A stretch of DNA of 64,000 nucleotides from Motacilla alba alba. Its lineage: Eukaryota; Chordata; Aves; Passeriformes; Motacillidae. Both the position numbers and the translations under genes were made by a program. The notes beneath the pieces were generated by a model. It saw only the letters and a program-made list of their open reading frames with translations, searched no databases and had not been told where the DNA came from. How positions within the stretch are numbered: position 1 is the first letter of the stretch; each line of letters begins with the position of its first letter. The stretch covers positions 67,641,666 through 67,705,665 of the forward strand of contig NC_052018.1 of assembly GCF_015832195.1 (NCBI RefSeq). The letters are read 5' to 3'. Shown one piece after another: positions 36,701 to 49,800 of this stretch.

Positions 36701-39700
36701 AAAAGCTTCACTGTGTTTCCTTGCTGCAGCATTGTGACTGACTGCATCTCCCACAGGGCACCAGAAGTATTGCTTGGGAGGGGATCTCACCTGCAGGGGT
36801 AATTCCTGGATTCCAGCACATGATGAGAATCATGCCCTGATGCTGGAGTCTAGCTGCCTCAAGCCGGGGGGAATGTTGAAGGAGAGATGTTCAGAGACAT
36901 CCACTTAAACCTTCAAGCTTGATTAAAACATGTTAAACCTTTTTTTTCTGCAGTTTTCACTGTAAAGGTAAAACATTTCCATTTTCTGTTTTTTGGTGAT
37001 TTGGCTGGCTTCTTACAGTTTCATGTTTTTCTTTCGTTTGCATCTTTGGGGAAAATGATTTTAAATTGAAAAATGATTCTGTTAATTGTAAACAATAATC
37101 TCTTTTATGAAGGCATTTCTTACTTCAAAATATATTATTGGAGCAATCAGGGATCAGATCCTTCTTTCGTGTAGAAACAGAAGATAGTTGTCATTGCTAC
37201 AAAAGTGGCTTTCTTACCAACTCTTCAGTTTTACATGTGTTTCCATTGGATTATGATGGAAATGGTAGGATTGCATGTGTATAGCATGCTTGATACAAAT
37301 ATTCTTTTTGTCCTGGATCACTGGGACTGCTCTTTCTACTTTTAGATTGCAGAAAATGTTGTGCTATGCAGAACAATAAGAAGTGAAAAAGAAGAGAGCA
37401 TTTCCTACACCCATGACTGTATTTATGTTGCTAGAAGCTATCTACTCCAAGTCTTATTTCAATGCATAGCTTCTCTGTTGGATGACGTATAGATTTTAAC
37501 ATGACTTGTGTAGGTGATAGTATATCACTTGAAACCTTGGTATTTCTTGTTCTCAATGCATTAAGCCTTTTATTATCAATTTTAAGAAGATTTTTGAAGC
37601 CTGTTTCAGAAAGGGAAGCAGACCCTAAAAATCTGCCTCGCTCCAGGATATTAAAACAGAAGGCAATCCATCTTTCAATATCTGGTATGATACAATCATG
37701 GCAACTTCAGTTGTAACCTGTCTTTCTCAAAAAGTCATCTTACAGCACCTACTTCTAACATTTTTTTTTCTTCTGTGCTTAGCCATACTTATCTATGACA
37801 TTCTGAATATTTTTTTCTTCGTTGCTGTTCAGATAATATCTCCAAGAGTTATAACGGTGCATTTAGATTAGTCAGAAAAGTTAGGGGGATTTGCTAAGGT
37901 CAGTTTTTCATGTAAACCATGCTGCCATATAGAACTGGTTATACTGTAAACGTGAGTTGTATATAGAAATATGCATGCTACTGTCTTTATTACAAGATTT
38001 TTGGAGAAAGAAAAAGGGTAAATTTATCTCTCATTCCCAACAATTTTAAAGTCATTATTGCTTAGGAAGTGAGTATTTGAAGAAACCATAATTTGCAATG
38101 GAACTTGAGGAAATTAAAATTGTGATCTATTCAAGTAGAGAAAGACTCATAAAAATTTTGTTTCTGTCTCTTTTGTGCTAAGGAAGTGGGAGAAGTAAAG
38201 TACACTGTGAAAGGAAAATATATTATTTACCCTCCAAATTTCATTTTGGAACCAGTTTTTATTGAGTGTGATGGGCAGTGCACAAATACAGTGTCAGACT
38301 GTGGATTTAACGCAATAAATCTTGAAAATTTCCTGAATTTTTAACATCTCTTAAAACTTGGAAACAACACTTGTACAGCTCATGCAGAACGCCTTGTTGA
38401 CCTTGTGTTGTACAAACACTTTCTGGAGTTGGAAAACTGTGTTGAGCTGGTCTAGATGTGACTTAGATGCCCGTCTCCGTTTACATGCAGTGTTGTTGTG
38501 GATTCCAGCCACGTCTCATCTATCCTATTACCCTACTTAAGTGCTGTTATGATAATGCTCAAATAGACTGATATTATACAGTAGTGCTAACAAAAAAAAC
38601 AAACAGCATTGTAAAAATTCTCCATGACCATTTCTGGCATGGAACGGCAGGTTTTTTCCCTGGTGCAAATCTCAGACCTAATCTCATTTCCAGTGAGGCC
38701 AAAACACTAGCTTGGCTTAGAGTTAAGTGAGATCCTGCCCATGAATCTGGCCAGTCTCCATTGAGATAACATCTGGAAAGTTGTCATTTAAAAATATGTG
38801 GGAGAGCTTGGGATAGGGGTGTAAATAGTGGGTCAGAGCTTCTATCCAAAAGGAAAGCATCCAAAAGGAAGCTCTCAGATATCAGACATCCTTGCTCTAG
38901 GCATGTTCTTTGTTATGATCCATCTATCGTTTGTCCGTTCTTGTTCTGTCAACAGAATTTGGAGCTCAGTGTCCTTTGTGAGGAACAAGAGGAGGCTGAC
39001 AGACAAAGAAGATGGGAATATGTGAACATGTTGCATGACTTATTGGATGCATCCAGTAAAGTCTGCTAATAAAGAGAGAGATGGCTATCTCGTATATTTT
39101 GGTTTAAATTGTTCTCTGGCTGACACCTTTCAGATTACTACACACATTGGATTTATACTAAGCATGTTTGTTGACTTTTCTCTATATTCTTCATTAATGA
39201 TGTCCATGGAAACTTTGCCTGATTCTTCATGAGAACAGCTTTTGCTGAGATAGTCTGAAGAGTGACTACTTACAGACTGAAACAAATTCTAAGCATCTTG
39301 GATTCCATGTTGGCAGGGGAAGATTGTTCATCTGTGTCTTTAATACTTCCATTCCTTACTGAAGCTGAGCCTTTGTTAAAGTCATAGCTCAGAATGTGTG
39401 GCTCTTAATGGTAGCTGAAGATTCAAATGCCGCAGAAACTGATTATTAGGAATATTTATCAAAAATCACAGAAGATATGTGAAAATAGCACCATTGTGTT
39501 TCATTTTTGATGTATGTAGTGACCCTTTTTCTATGGAAACTCTGAAGCAAAACAAGACAAATGCACACACCTGCTAATTTAGCTAGTATATGTCACCTGA
39601 AACTGTCTGGCTTTCAGGTTCCCAAAGTTCCTTCAGTGGCTTAGATAAAGTTATTCAACAACTCAGCCTAGATTTTCAGGTTTTTTTAACTGTAAGACAA

Positions 39701-41689
39701 ATCCCACCTCTGTCTACTGTACAGTCCTCTCAAATGAAAAGAAGCTTTAAATACAAACTGTACCATAATGGATCCCATTTTGTTTTCTTTATCTAAATTT
39801 TTTTATAGTTGTCTGCACTTGATGTTCTTTCTTCTTGAAGGAGCGTTGCAAAAGTTCCTTCACAAAGTAAAGCGTTCTATTTTCTGAATTCAAAATCCAA
39901 AATTCCAGTTGCTTTTTCCTTCAATTCAGGTAGACTGCTTCCAACTAGAAAAATATTTTTCTGTTGGTGTTTCAATAGCTGACTTTAAAAATATGATACA
40001 TGCAAACACTATTTTGAGTACCTATCAGAATTTTCCAGTCTTCTCCTTATAAAAATAGCAATTTTTTTTTTCAGTCCAAAAATATATTATTTTGTGAAAC
40101 TTGTTTCTTTGGAAACAAGTTTATTGTGTTATTCCAAGTTGAGCCTAATTATTTTCTGGACATCTCTAAGGTTTCTTTAAAAGAAGCATATGATATTACA
40201 GGAAGAATGTTCCTCATGTTTGCCAGAGAGCAGTACTATGTTTACTATAATAAGATTAAAGGAAATTTGAAAGTCAACGCTAGCTCAGTGGGAAACTGAT
40301 AAACACACATTGTACTTGCAGGAACACTCTGCCCAGTAGTATTAGGAAATTTATCACTATTTATTTTGCAGCTCAGACTCTCTCCGACAAACAGATTTGG
40401 TGTCCATTTAAAAGTACATCAGATGCTAAAAAATCTTTTACTAACAATATGGACGTGATCTGTGGAATCTGAACTGTTATCCTGGCACAGCCATCTCGTG
40501 TGGTTTAGGATTGGGAATCTCACAGCATAGCCTCTCAAAATAAGGAGTCCGTATCTTATGGATCCCGTCGCTTTCCGAAGACTGTGGTTTGATTGCTGGC
40601 ACTTCTGGTTAGGTCAGCTATTACAGCCACAGTCATAAACAGCAATTTTCAGAATTTGAGCAAGCTAGAAAAGGGTGTAGCTCCTTGGAAAAGTTACTCT
40701 GGAAGAGGTAAAACCAGCAATATCTTTGGATCCATATCTGGCATTGGTGGTTTTTACTCTTGAGAAGCAATGGCTGTCCAGTCTCATATTTACTCATTAT
40801 CCCTTGGCCAATGTTTCAACTAGGGAGTGAAATCTGGAGAAAGAAAAGGCCACTGGGATGACTTTTCATTCCTAAGTTTGAGTTAAGAGGGGTCATTTTT
40901 GTGTGGTCACAAATGCTGCTTACAAATCAGTAAAATAGAATGAAGAAAATTTGCTATGAAATGCATGCAGGAAATCTTTTTAGAAATTCTGTGAGTAGAG
41001 GGGGATGTATAATCACATGGTGATACATAAGCTACTGTTGTAAATGTCTTCACCACCTCCAAAATGGCAGATCTCTTGCTAAAGTGGGCGGATACTCAGT
41101 GTGTGCTTCTGAGCGCCACAAAAGACAGTGGATTATTCCCACCATGTGTTGGTAATTAGGAGCTGCAGGATGAAGTCACTGTTGGTTATAGAAGGTACTG
41201 TGGTTCATTATGTTAATGGTAATACATTTATTTGATAAATAGGTGATTATGGAAATTAGTTAATTTCCACACTCCTCTCAACTATGAAATATCTTAGAAA
41301 CAAGCCTAAAAAACAAGGATCACTCTTTGTGTGAAATTTATGGATTTGTATGCTACCCATGAAGTCACCCCAAAATATTAATTCCTTTTCCTGGTGATGT
41401 AAGATGTGAATATGAGCTCCTAACCTGCTTCAGATATTAAAGTCTGATGTAATTTGTTCAAGCTGTGGAGGAATAATTTCATTCTCTTTTATTCCTCTCC
41501 CCAACCCCCCACCCCCAAATTATCTTTAAAGGTCTGTGGAATCAGTGGAGATGACCTGTCATGCCAGCTGAGTTATCATTTCATTAAGGGCTATGCCTTT
41601 CCATTATAACCGTGACTGTAGTACAGTCCAGCTTGTTGTGGAGTCTTCGAGACTTCCAGGAACCATGGGAATTTTTATTCTGCCTTTAG

Positions 41690-41799
41690 GTGATCCATTC
41701 TGGTAGTTGAACTGCAAATGCATGGGTACACAGCCTGTACCAAAGGTTCCCTGTCTCAGGGGAGGTGCTGTGTATGTAACTCCGCTGGCCCCTCCAGGG
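41690..41799 (+). other. Candidate non-coding exon (weak)
   Basis: A strong acceptor (ATTTTTATTCTGCCTTTAG, AG at 41,688-41,689) and a donor GGG|GTGAGT (GT at 41,800) bound 110 bp. All three + frames contain stops, so it would be UTR or lncRNA sequence. The surrounding 41,760-42,030 has more CpG than average and a 103-codon minus-strand frame that resembles no known protein. A CR-type enhancer or conserved element is an equally good reading. Confidence 0.2.
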
Positions 41800-42705
41800 G
41801 TGAGTTCTTCGGCAGGTCTGTCCTTGGCAATTCACCTGCAGATGGAAAAAATCTCTGGCTTTGTCATTAGGTAAACCAGAGTATTGCCTGTTTTGGTGCT
41901 TCTGCTTAGCTTTGTCCCCACAGATAGATAGACTGCAGTCAGAGTGCTTGCAATGTGCCCCATTATATACAAATTGTAACTCAAGGCTCTGCGGCACACT
42001 GCCAGTTCATCTCCCCGCTCGGACGCCAGCTTCATGTACTCATATAAATAACTGGATAGCAGTCAAACATGATTGACTTAAGCTGTTACTTTATCTGAAT
42101 GTGTAAGATATAGAGAGTTTGAGATGCTAATACCGTGCTTGTTGTTTGGGTTTTCTTCTTCCACACTGAAATTTAGATGTGTTTTTTAAGACCATTGAAA
42201 CTTGTTGGTCATTCTGTTTATCATGGGTTTAGATTTATTGTCACTGTTTATAAAACTACCCCAAATTAATTGTTTTTCATGTTAAATTAGAATCTGCATG
42301 GTTAGGTTTGTATTCATTAAAGGGAGGCTTATTTTCTATTATAAAAGTGAACTGCAATTTAAGATTTTTTTGGTTATGAAGTGCTCCAAATTAGGTTTTT
42401 TTCACCAATATATTTATTTTCCTTTAAAAATATTTGAACACTGGCTTACTTTACTGTGATTAAGGCTGATTCCCTAATTTCAGCAACAGATACACTTTGA
42501 ACTTCTAGATGCACAATAACATATATAGCAATCAGTCACACAGAAGTGCTGATAGAATTTTTTGGGTGAGAGTCATGCTTCAGTGTGTTAAGTCCTGTCT
42601 TCATACTAATTTTAAACCTTTCCTAAAGCTTCTGTGATGGCCTTTTGATTTAAATTCATGGCCAGTGTTTTTTAGGTGACAGAATCTAAGAATCTCTGAA
42701 GTCTG

Positions 42706-43265
42706 TGTCATGGTTTAGCCTTGTCTGGCTACTAAGCCCCACAGGGCCGCTCACGCACTGCCCTGCCTGCTGGGATTGGGAGAGAGAATCGAAAGAGTGA
42801 AAGCGAGAAAACTTGTGGGTTGAGATAAAGATGGTTTAATAGGGAAAGCAAAAGCTGAACATACAAGCAAAGCAAAACAGGAAATTTGTTCAGTCCTTCT
42901 CATGCGCAGGCAGGTGTTCAGCCATCCCCAGGAAAGCAGGGCTTCACCGTGTGCAGTGGTGACTTGGCAAGACAAATGCCAGTGCTGCAGATGGTTGTCC
43001 TACCATGTCACCCCATGGTCTTGAATATCCCACGTGTGAGGTGATGTCAGCTGTCATGGTTGTATCCCCTCACTTCTTGTTCATCCCCAGCCTTCTTCCT
43101 AGTGGGGTCAGATGAGAAGCAGAAAAGGCCTTGATTCTGTGAAAGTGCTGCTCAGCAATAACTTAAACTTTCTGTGTTATCAACACTGTCATATCCACAA
43201 TAGCTGTGTACCAGCTACTGTCAGGAGAATTAACTCTATTAACTCTCCCTGCCAAAACCATCACA
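42706..43265 (-). mobile_element. Solo LTR of an endogenous retrovirus (passerine type)
   Basis: On the + strand it reads TGTCATGGTTTAGCC at the left and GCCAAAACCATCACA at the right, giving the TG...CA ends expected of an LTR. Internal blocks ('gggagagaatcg', 'gtgggttgagataaag', 'gtttaatagggaaagc', 'ccagctactgtcaggagaattaactctatt') match a very common songbird LTR that I recognise from memory. Orientation is taken as minus because an ATTAAA poly(A) signal lies in that direction (GCTTTCCCTATTAAACC in reverse complement, near 42,834-42,850). The middle, where full copies carry the TATA region, appears deleted. No gag, pol or env sequence is nearby and no clear target-site duplication is visible (left flank gtctg, right flank aagta), consistent with an old, decayed solo LTR. 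Confidence 0.87.
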
Positions 43266-43672
43266 AAGTATTAATAGTCCAGAGACTATCCATGTTTTGT
43301 TCTTCTGCCTACAGCTTTGCCCACGTGGCATCACTTTAGCTAGGCCATTAGGCTGCATCTTAATTCTGTTCCAGCCTTTCTTTGTGCCCTCTGGCATGTC
43401 TGAAATGGTATACAATCAATACATATGGGAAACTGGCTCAGAAAGTGTCCTGTAAATGTTGACATCGGTGTTCAAAACACTGTATATCGTCTAACTGATG
43501 AGTCTGGTAGGTGCAGACTCCTTGCATGATGTCTTGAAAAACCCTGTTAGTACCAAGTGGCCCTAGTGGTCTAGATAGATGGGCTTAGTTGCTAAGTGTG
43601 GAAAATCTTTAGATAAGATTGTTACTTAAGAGACAGCCTGGAATTCCCAAATCTTCTGAAATGACTTGGGCT
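43266..43672. other. No gene seen between LTR and CR1
   Basis: Unique AT-rich sequence separates the LTR from the CR1 to its right. No coding frame or repeat was recognised. Confidence 0.5.
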
Positions 43673-43875
43673 AATGGGAGTGGTGAGACCCAGGAACAGG
43701 TTGCTCAGAGAAGCTATGTTTGTGTCCTATCACTGCAAATGTTCAAGACCAGGTTGGATGGGGTTTTGTGCAACTTGATCTAGTGGAATATGTCATTGCC
43801 CATGGCAGGGGGATTGGACTGGCAGGTCTTTAAATTTCCCTTTTAGCCCAAACCATTCTGTGATCCTGTAATGCT
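43673..43875 (+). mobile_element. CR1 LINE 3' fragment, plus strand
   Basis: The blocks 'ggaacaggttgctcagaga', 'gttcaagaccaggttggatggggttttg', 'cttgatctagtggaatatgtcattgcccatggcaggggg' and the terminal CCATTCTGTGATCCTGTAAT are the CR1 3' region in forward orientation. It is 5'-truncated to about 200 bp and diverged. It is the only CR1 in the window on the + strand. Confidence 0.93.
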
Positions 43876-46800
43876 GTCATTGTTTGGTTCACTTTATGAG
43901 CTGTAAAAACTCTTATTGTCATTGAGCGCTTTAAAAGAATTGTGAAAGGCTACATGTTTCTCTTATTAACTGCTATTGCAGTGTGATACATGTGCATGCA
44001 AGCAAATATGAATAGTATTTAAAAGAGAGAGCTCTGACTTTATGTGTAGATACAAAAAAAAAAAAAAAAAGTTTTGTTTTTCTGCAAAGCCTGTAAGGAT
44101 GTGAATTCTAATGCAGATTTGCACACACTGGATTAAATTCCTTGCACAGAGAAGGAGAACAGTGTATTACTTCAAGACAATGTGAATATTATTTTATACT
44201 TAAAAAACCTAACACTTTTATCCATGCCTTCTATACAGTGAGAATTTCACCCCAGTGTGTATTGCTATGCTACCTTCACTATTGTTTCTAACCAGGGACA
44301 TCCCAAGTTTTTATCTATGTTTTGCGCAAGGCCATCCATACCTCTGAAAAAAATTTAAGTGTAGTAAAAGAAAGAGACAACAATTGCTAATTGCCCTTGC
44401 ACTTTTCTCTTTTGAAGCAGCATATCTAAACCCAAGTAGTATAAAGAAGGAAAGAGAGAATTTGCTTCTGATGAGTTGAATTATTCCATACTTAGATTGT
44501 TCATGGACATTTCAGTTATACCTTTTAGTCTGTGTGATTTTTATGGTAGTTGTGAGTCAACATAATGTTTAAATAGAAACTTTCAAAACAGCTTTGAAAC
44601 AGTACCTACCTAGGTTTTATGATAAAACTTGTATCATTTAATTCTGAAATAATTCAATCAGCTTTTCCTGACCTGCATATATTGTAAAGGTCAAAAATTA
44701 TTTCAAATTTGAGTTAAACTACCTTAGGTGCTTTGAGACATGGAATTAACCTATTAAAGATATGTCCACTAATGGGTTGACATTAACACTTCTGAACTTC
44801 ATTCTTTAAGGGTCACCTTATTTATAGCAAGATAAATGCACTTTCAGCTCTTGCATGGAGTGGCAAAAGCATTCTTTGGGTAGCCTAAGTAATCTAAAAT
44901 ATATCTTATCTGGGAAACCTCAAAGGATCTATTTATTCAAGAAGTTAGGAAAATTTAAGAGATGTATACTTATAGCCTGGATCTCAGAATATACAACTGC
45001 TGCTTTGCACATTTTAAGAGGACTGTTAATTTCTTTTAATTAAATAGAATGTTTTAAACATAATAAGCTATGTTTTCACAGAGTTTATAGGAAAGATATC
45101 ATGCCATGCTAGAAATTTATGTAAGAACTTGAAAAGTACATTCAAGAAGAAAATCCAAACAGATTAATGCTTTTAAGTTAGTGGGGAAAAAAAAAGAAAA
45201 ATACAAATAGTGACAGAAAAGAAAAGTGAGTTGAACTTTTCAGTGGTCTGCAGTTAACTTCCAGACTGTTTATGGCTTCAGAGTGTGTGTGGGTTCAACG
45301 AGTGTTTTGGGCTTTTAAAGACGCTTTAGGGGTTTTTTTTATTCATTGCAAACTGTTCTGCTCACACATTCACGGTTTTTTAAAGTATTTTTACATGGCA
45401 ATTTAACATGATTCCTAAGAAATACTTATGAGATGCATCTTTTAAGTAAGATATCTGCCTGTAATCTAACTGTCTCTTAGGGTATAATCTTTTTCTAGGA
45501 GTGTATACATACAGCTTGCTGTTTTTAAGGCTTTTCATGAGAAGTCAAATGGGATTTATTACTTCATAGACTTCCTTGGTTAGCATATGTGAGGGAACTC
45601 ATATCTAACCACTAGTAGATTTTATGTTGAGTAACCTTTACAAATATTCATTGCATGTTAACTCTTGACAGATAAAATTACTTATTCACTATTGACTTAT
45701 CTTTGAAGGATGATTTATTTTGTCACTATTGAGTCATCTCCATGCTATGTTGAGACAGCAGTCTCTCTCCAGATCATCTTGTTGCATGCAGCTATTGCCC
45801 TGATGCAGAGTTGTTAGAGGTCTGCAGGAGGAATGTGCAGGAGAAAAGGGAGAAAGACAAATGCTGGCTGAATCTGTGCTGAGGAAAGCAATCACTGGTG
45901 TCTGCAAGGGGAAGGGTTTCATATGTGTAGATCTTGCTTGCTCCTGTTCACAGGGCAGTTCTGCAGGGCATAGTAGGGGAGTGGGGAGATGAAGGTTAAG
46001 TATTTAGCCATTTTCTGTTTCTCTCTTTCTGCTCATGGGATTGTGTTATTTTGCTACTCTTAATAAAATCAAGAACCCAGAATTGCTGTGACATTGCTCC
46101 TCTGTCTCGGTCACCTTCTCATATCAGCTTACCCTTCACTTAAAATATACCTGTTCACCCAACCTTGCATATGTGTATGACTTGCAGTAAAACCTTGATT
46201 CATGCATAAGTTAATGAAAGGAACATTTTTATTTCATTCTGGAAATTTCAACACAATCTCTGAGTAATTTAAAAGAACTTAAGAATAATCTACATGGATC
46301 CGACTCCAGTGGCACTGCTTAGTTATGTGGCGGGTAAAAGTAGCCTTTGCCTGCTTTCTTCCCACCTATTTTCACTATGCAGAAGACTGTCCTGTTAAGA
46401 AGGTCAAAGGTGTTCTACAAATAACAATGCTTAGAGTGCTAGTTTGTGAACATGAAGCCCCAAATATTTTGTTGGGTAACTTACCTTAAACCTTTTTGTT
46501 AACAGTGCTGAAGTTTTCCTCTGCCTAAAATTACAAAGGCTAAGAATTTTACATGCTCCTTGCTCAATATATGAAGCTGTGAAGATTTATTATCCAGACA
46601 GTCTGAATTTATTAAATCTTGCAGAGAAGCAGGAGACTAATAGCTAAGGTAAACTGCTTTGTGGTAACCTGCCTAGGTGTCTTCCAAACAAAATGAACTG
46701 TAGACTGAACTGCACAGTATTATGGAAGTGCAAGGCATAGTTTTCCAAAGCACCTGTTTTTGAATGGGAAACTAAGCAACCAAAATAATTCAGTAGAGGC

Positions 46801-49800
46801 ATCACTTTCAGGACTCCTAAGGACTACTGAAGAACACAAAAATGAGATGTCTGGTATCAGGAATTCCAGAGGTAGGGCAGACACCTGCACCCTTTGGGCT
46901 GCCAGTAGGGAGTTCGGGGGATTCGCCTTAAAGTGTACATAAGTCAGTGTGCCAAAGTGGGAAATTACTAAACTTCTGATAATGCTGAAGAAATTAGTGT
47001 TTACAGAGCCCTACATCTCGTAAGTGGAGGCTTCTGCAGAAGTGTTTGGAAGAAAAAGGAGGAAGAATGATTTAAGAAATGCTGCAAGCTGCTTCCTAAT
47101 GCTCCCATTTTTGGATGTATCTGCTGAGATTTTCAATCTGCCTGTAAAAAGGTGCAACTGCAGGCTGGGGAGGATCACTATGAGGATTGAATGCATAGGT
47201 TAAATTACACTCTGGAACTAAAGGTGATAAGATCCTTGGAGCTATAAGAAGATGCAATTAGATCCAAAGTACAGCTTGACACATTTTACCCCCTCCCATC
47301 TACTGTCGAGCCCTCACATAAGGAATGGCCCCTGGTGCCAGTAGCCGGAATGTCACAGTTCAGAGCTGGTGAGCCTTTCAGGGGCTGTGGGATTTCCCAG
47401 ATGCTTTTAAGGATCACTGAACGTGACTTTACTTCAAGATGAGGAAGTCCCATGTAACAACCAATTTTACCAGTCCAAAGTTCAGTTGGGAGCTGTGCAC
47501 ACAAAGGAATACAGATACTGAATTCTTCACTGATACTGTATTAGCCTTGCATGAGAAGAGATTAGGATCAGCCTTTCTTTGCTGAAATGATTTGCCTGGT
47601 ACCGCCAACTGGCAGTAACTAGGTCCTTCCAGCCAGGAAACTACCGAACAAGACATTAGTGTTATGAAGCCAACAGGTAATGCAAACATTGTGGGAAAAT
47701 TACCATTAGCTTCAGAAAAACAGTTATGTGTCACATTGCTGAAACTGAACCTCATGACTTCAGATGATCTGGTATCTCTGGTTTCTTCAGCTGGTCTGGT
47801 ATCTCTGATGTGAACCTTGACTAAGTCTTAATTTGGTTCAAACCAGGAGTGTAAATCAATGGAGTATGGGGTGATTCTTATTTTATTTATATATTTATTG
47901 CTTTAGAATTGCATGGTGTTTGTGCCACAAAATACTCTTAATTTCTTTACATTTTCTCCCAGAAAAAATTGAAATTACAGCTTTTTCTCCTTCTTCAGTT
48001 ATTTCAATGTTTTACCCACAGTGGTCTTCCATTAAGTTCTTACTAGATCCCTATACCTAAGGTCATAGAAAGAGAAAGTGTTAGTAGATAGTTATCTTTG
48101 GTGTTGGTACTAAATTATTGTGGGCTCAAATGTCTTAGAAGGGCATTTAATGGGGGACTGAACTATTCTCAGATGTCCTTAGTGAGCCTGCCAGGCAGCT
48201 TCACTAACTTGCATAAGAAAGAAAAATCAGAAAGCCGAAAGTTTGGGTTACCTCTGGCCGAGAGGATTTCATTGGACTGGATGTCTTTAAAAAGAGGGAA
48301 CTTGTCCATGCACTTTTGGGGGATACCTTTTTAGCCATGTTTTATGGAACCTCTTGAAATACTGGTGGTTTTGTAAAGCCAAGGGCTTCTCTAACCTAGA
48401 TTAGGATTTACTAGGCTAGATTTATTTGCCATTTCACACTAGGCAGAAAACATTCATCTTTGGAGTTTTCTCTTTCCTTGTCCATTTTTTCCTCTTCATA
48501 GCTAGATGAAAAATAATTAAAAGTATAATATGATTTTAAATATTAAAAATAACTAAAGAAGAAACATGATATTAAGTGCAAGTGAAAAATAATTTGTAGT
48601 AGAATTTCAAGATATTATACAAACATAAATGTTGTTAATCTGTTGTTTTAAATTATTTCCTGGTAAACTTTTTTTTTGTGTCATATTTTTTTCATATCTA
48701 TCAGCTGTCATAACTAATCTGTAAGCATTTGCTGGCACCTCAAACTGATCAAGTATTTTTAATGGCAGTACATTTTTGTGCTGCCTGAAATGTGTCAAAT
48801 ATCAGCAAGTCTACCTGAGGACAGATCATTGCCTGATCTAAATGACTATATATGTTAAACATCAAGGATTTTGTACTGGTATTTCCACAGAGTAAAATTG
48901 TCTCTATTGAACTAAAATAATTTTTTTCCATTCACTTCAATGAAGTCAGTATTTGTCAAATAAAGCCTCTGAAATATTTTTAAATACATATTTGCAGAGA
49001 ATCCACCCATCTGCCATGTTTTCTTTTCTTGAGCTTACTGAACACAGTGGGCAGGCGGGGAACTTTTTGTTGGTAGAAGCATTGCGAGTATTTCCTAGTG
49101 CATGAAGCCTTGCAGGGTATTCTCATCCTCTGCTGCACTGATCTCTTTAAGGATTCTGTCTTGTATTAAACTTCCCTTTTGTTTCAATCCTGCAGTAATT
49201 CCTTGGCAATGAGTGATGGAGCTACTTTTTATTAGACCATGAACATATGTATATCCACTTGATTCTAGCTTTGCATTGGTTTACAAGAGAGTACATATGT
49301 AGTATTGGTTTGAAAAACATACCTCAGCAATTGGCTTTTCTCAGAAATAGCAGTATATTTGTTACTAAATAACAGTACATAATAAGAATATAATAGCAAA
49401 GAAATAACTAATATGGGTTGTAGGTTGCTTTTAGGTGAATGACTCTTTCCTGGCTTTTATGAAACCACACACTGCAATGTCACCTCAGCTGTTTATAGTA
49501 ATCAGAAATATTAGACTATGTCTAGGTAAGGAAGCAGTTCCTCATAGAGAAAATGCCAAGGAGATGCCTTTACTCTCTATATTAATTTTAAGGAACTACT
49601 GACAGTAAGTTAATAATATTTCAAAACTTACATCAGTTTTGGAAGGATAAAGAAGGCAGATGGGAAACTTGAATTCTATTCCAGTGTGTGTTCAGTTTCT
49701 GTTTGAGGGCAATTTCATTATCTTATTTGTCGTGCACTGTGGGAAAGGGAGTGTTGGACAGTGGGTACAGCTTCACAGAGCACTACTGTGCTTGTAGGAC

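Larger units (their letters stand above)
33483..42705 (+). other. Predicted first intron (left part), no recognised gene
   Basis: Downstream of the donor at 33,482 the GC-rich island fades by about 33,950 and AT-rich unique sequence follows. No CR1 or LTR was recognised and no coding exon is convincing. Weak splice-bounded candidates at 35,507-35,512 and 41,690-41,799 are treated separately. Confidence 0.45.
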
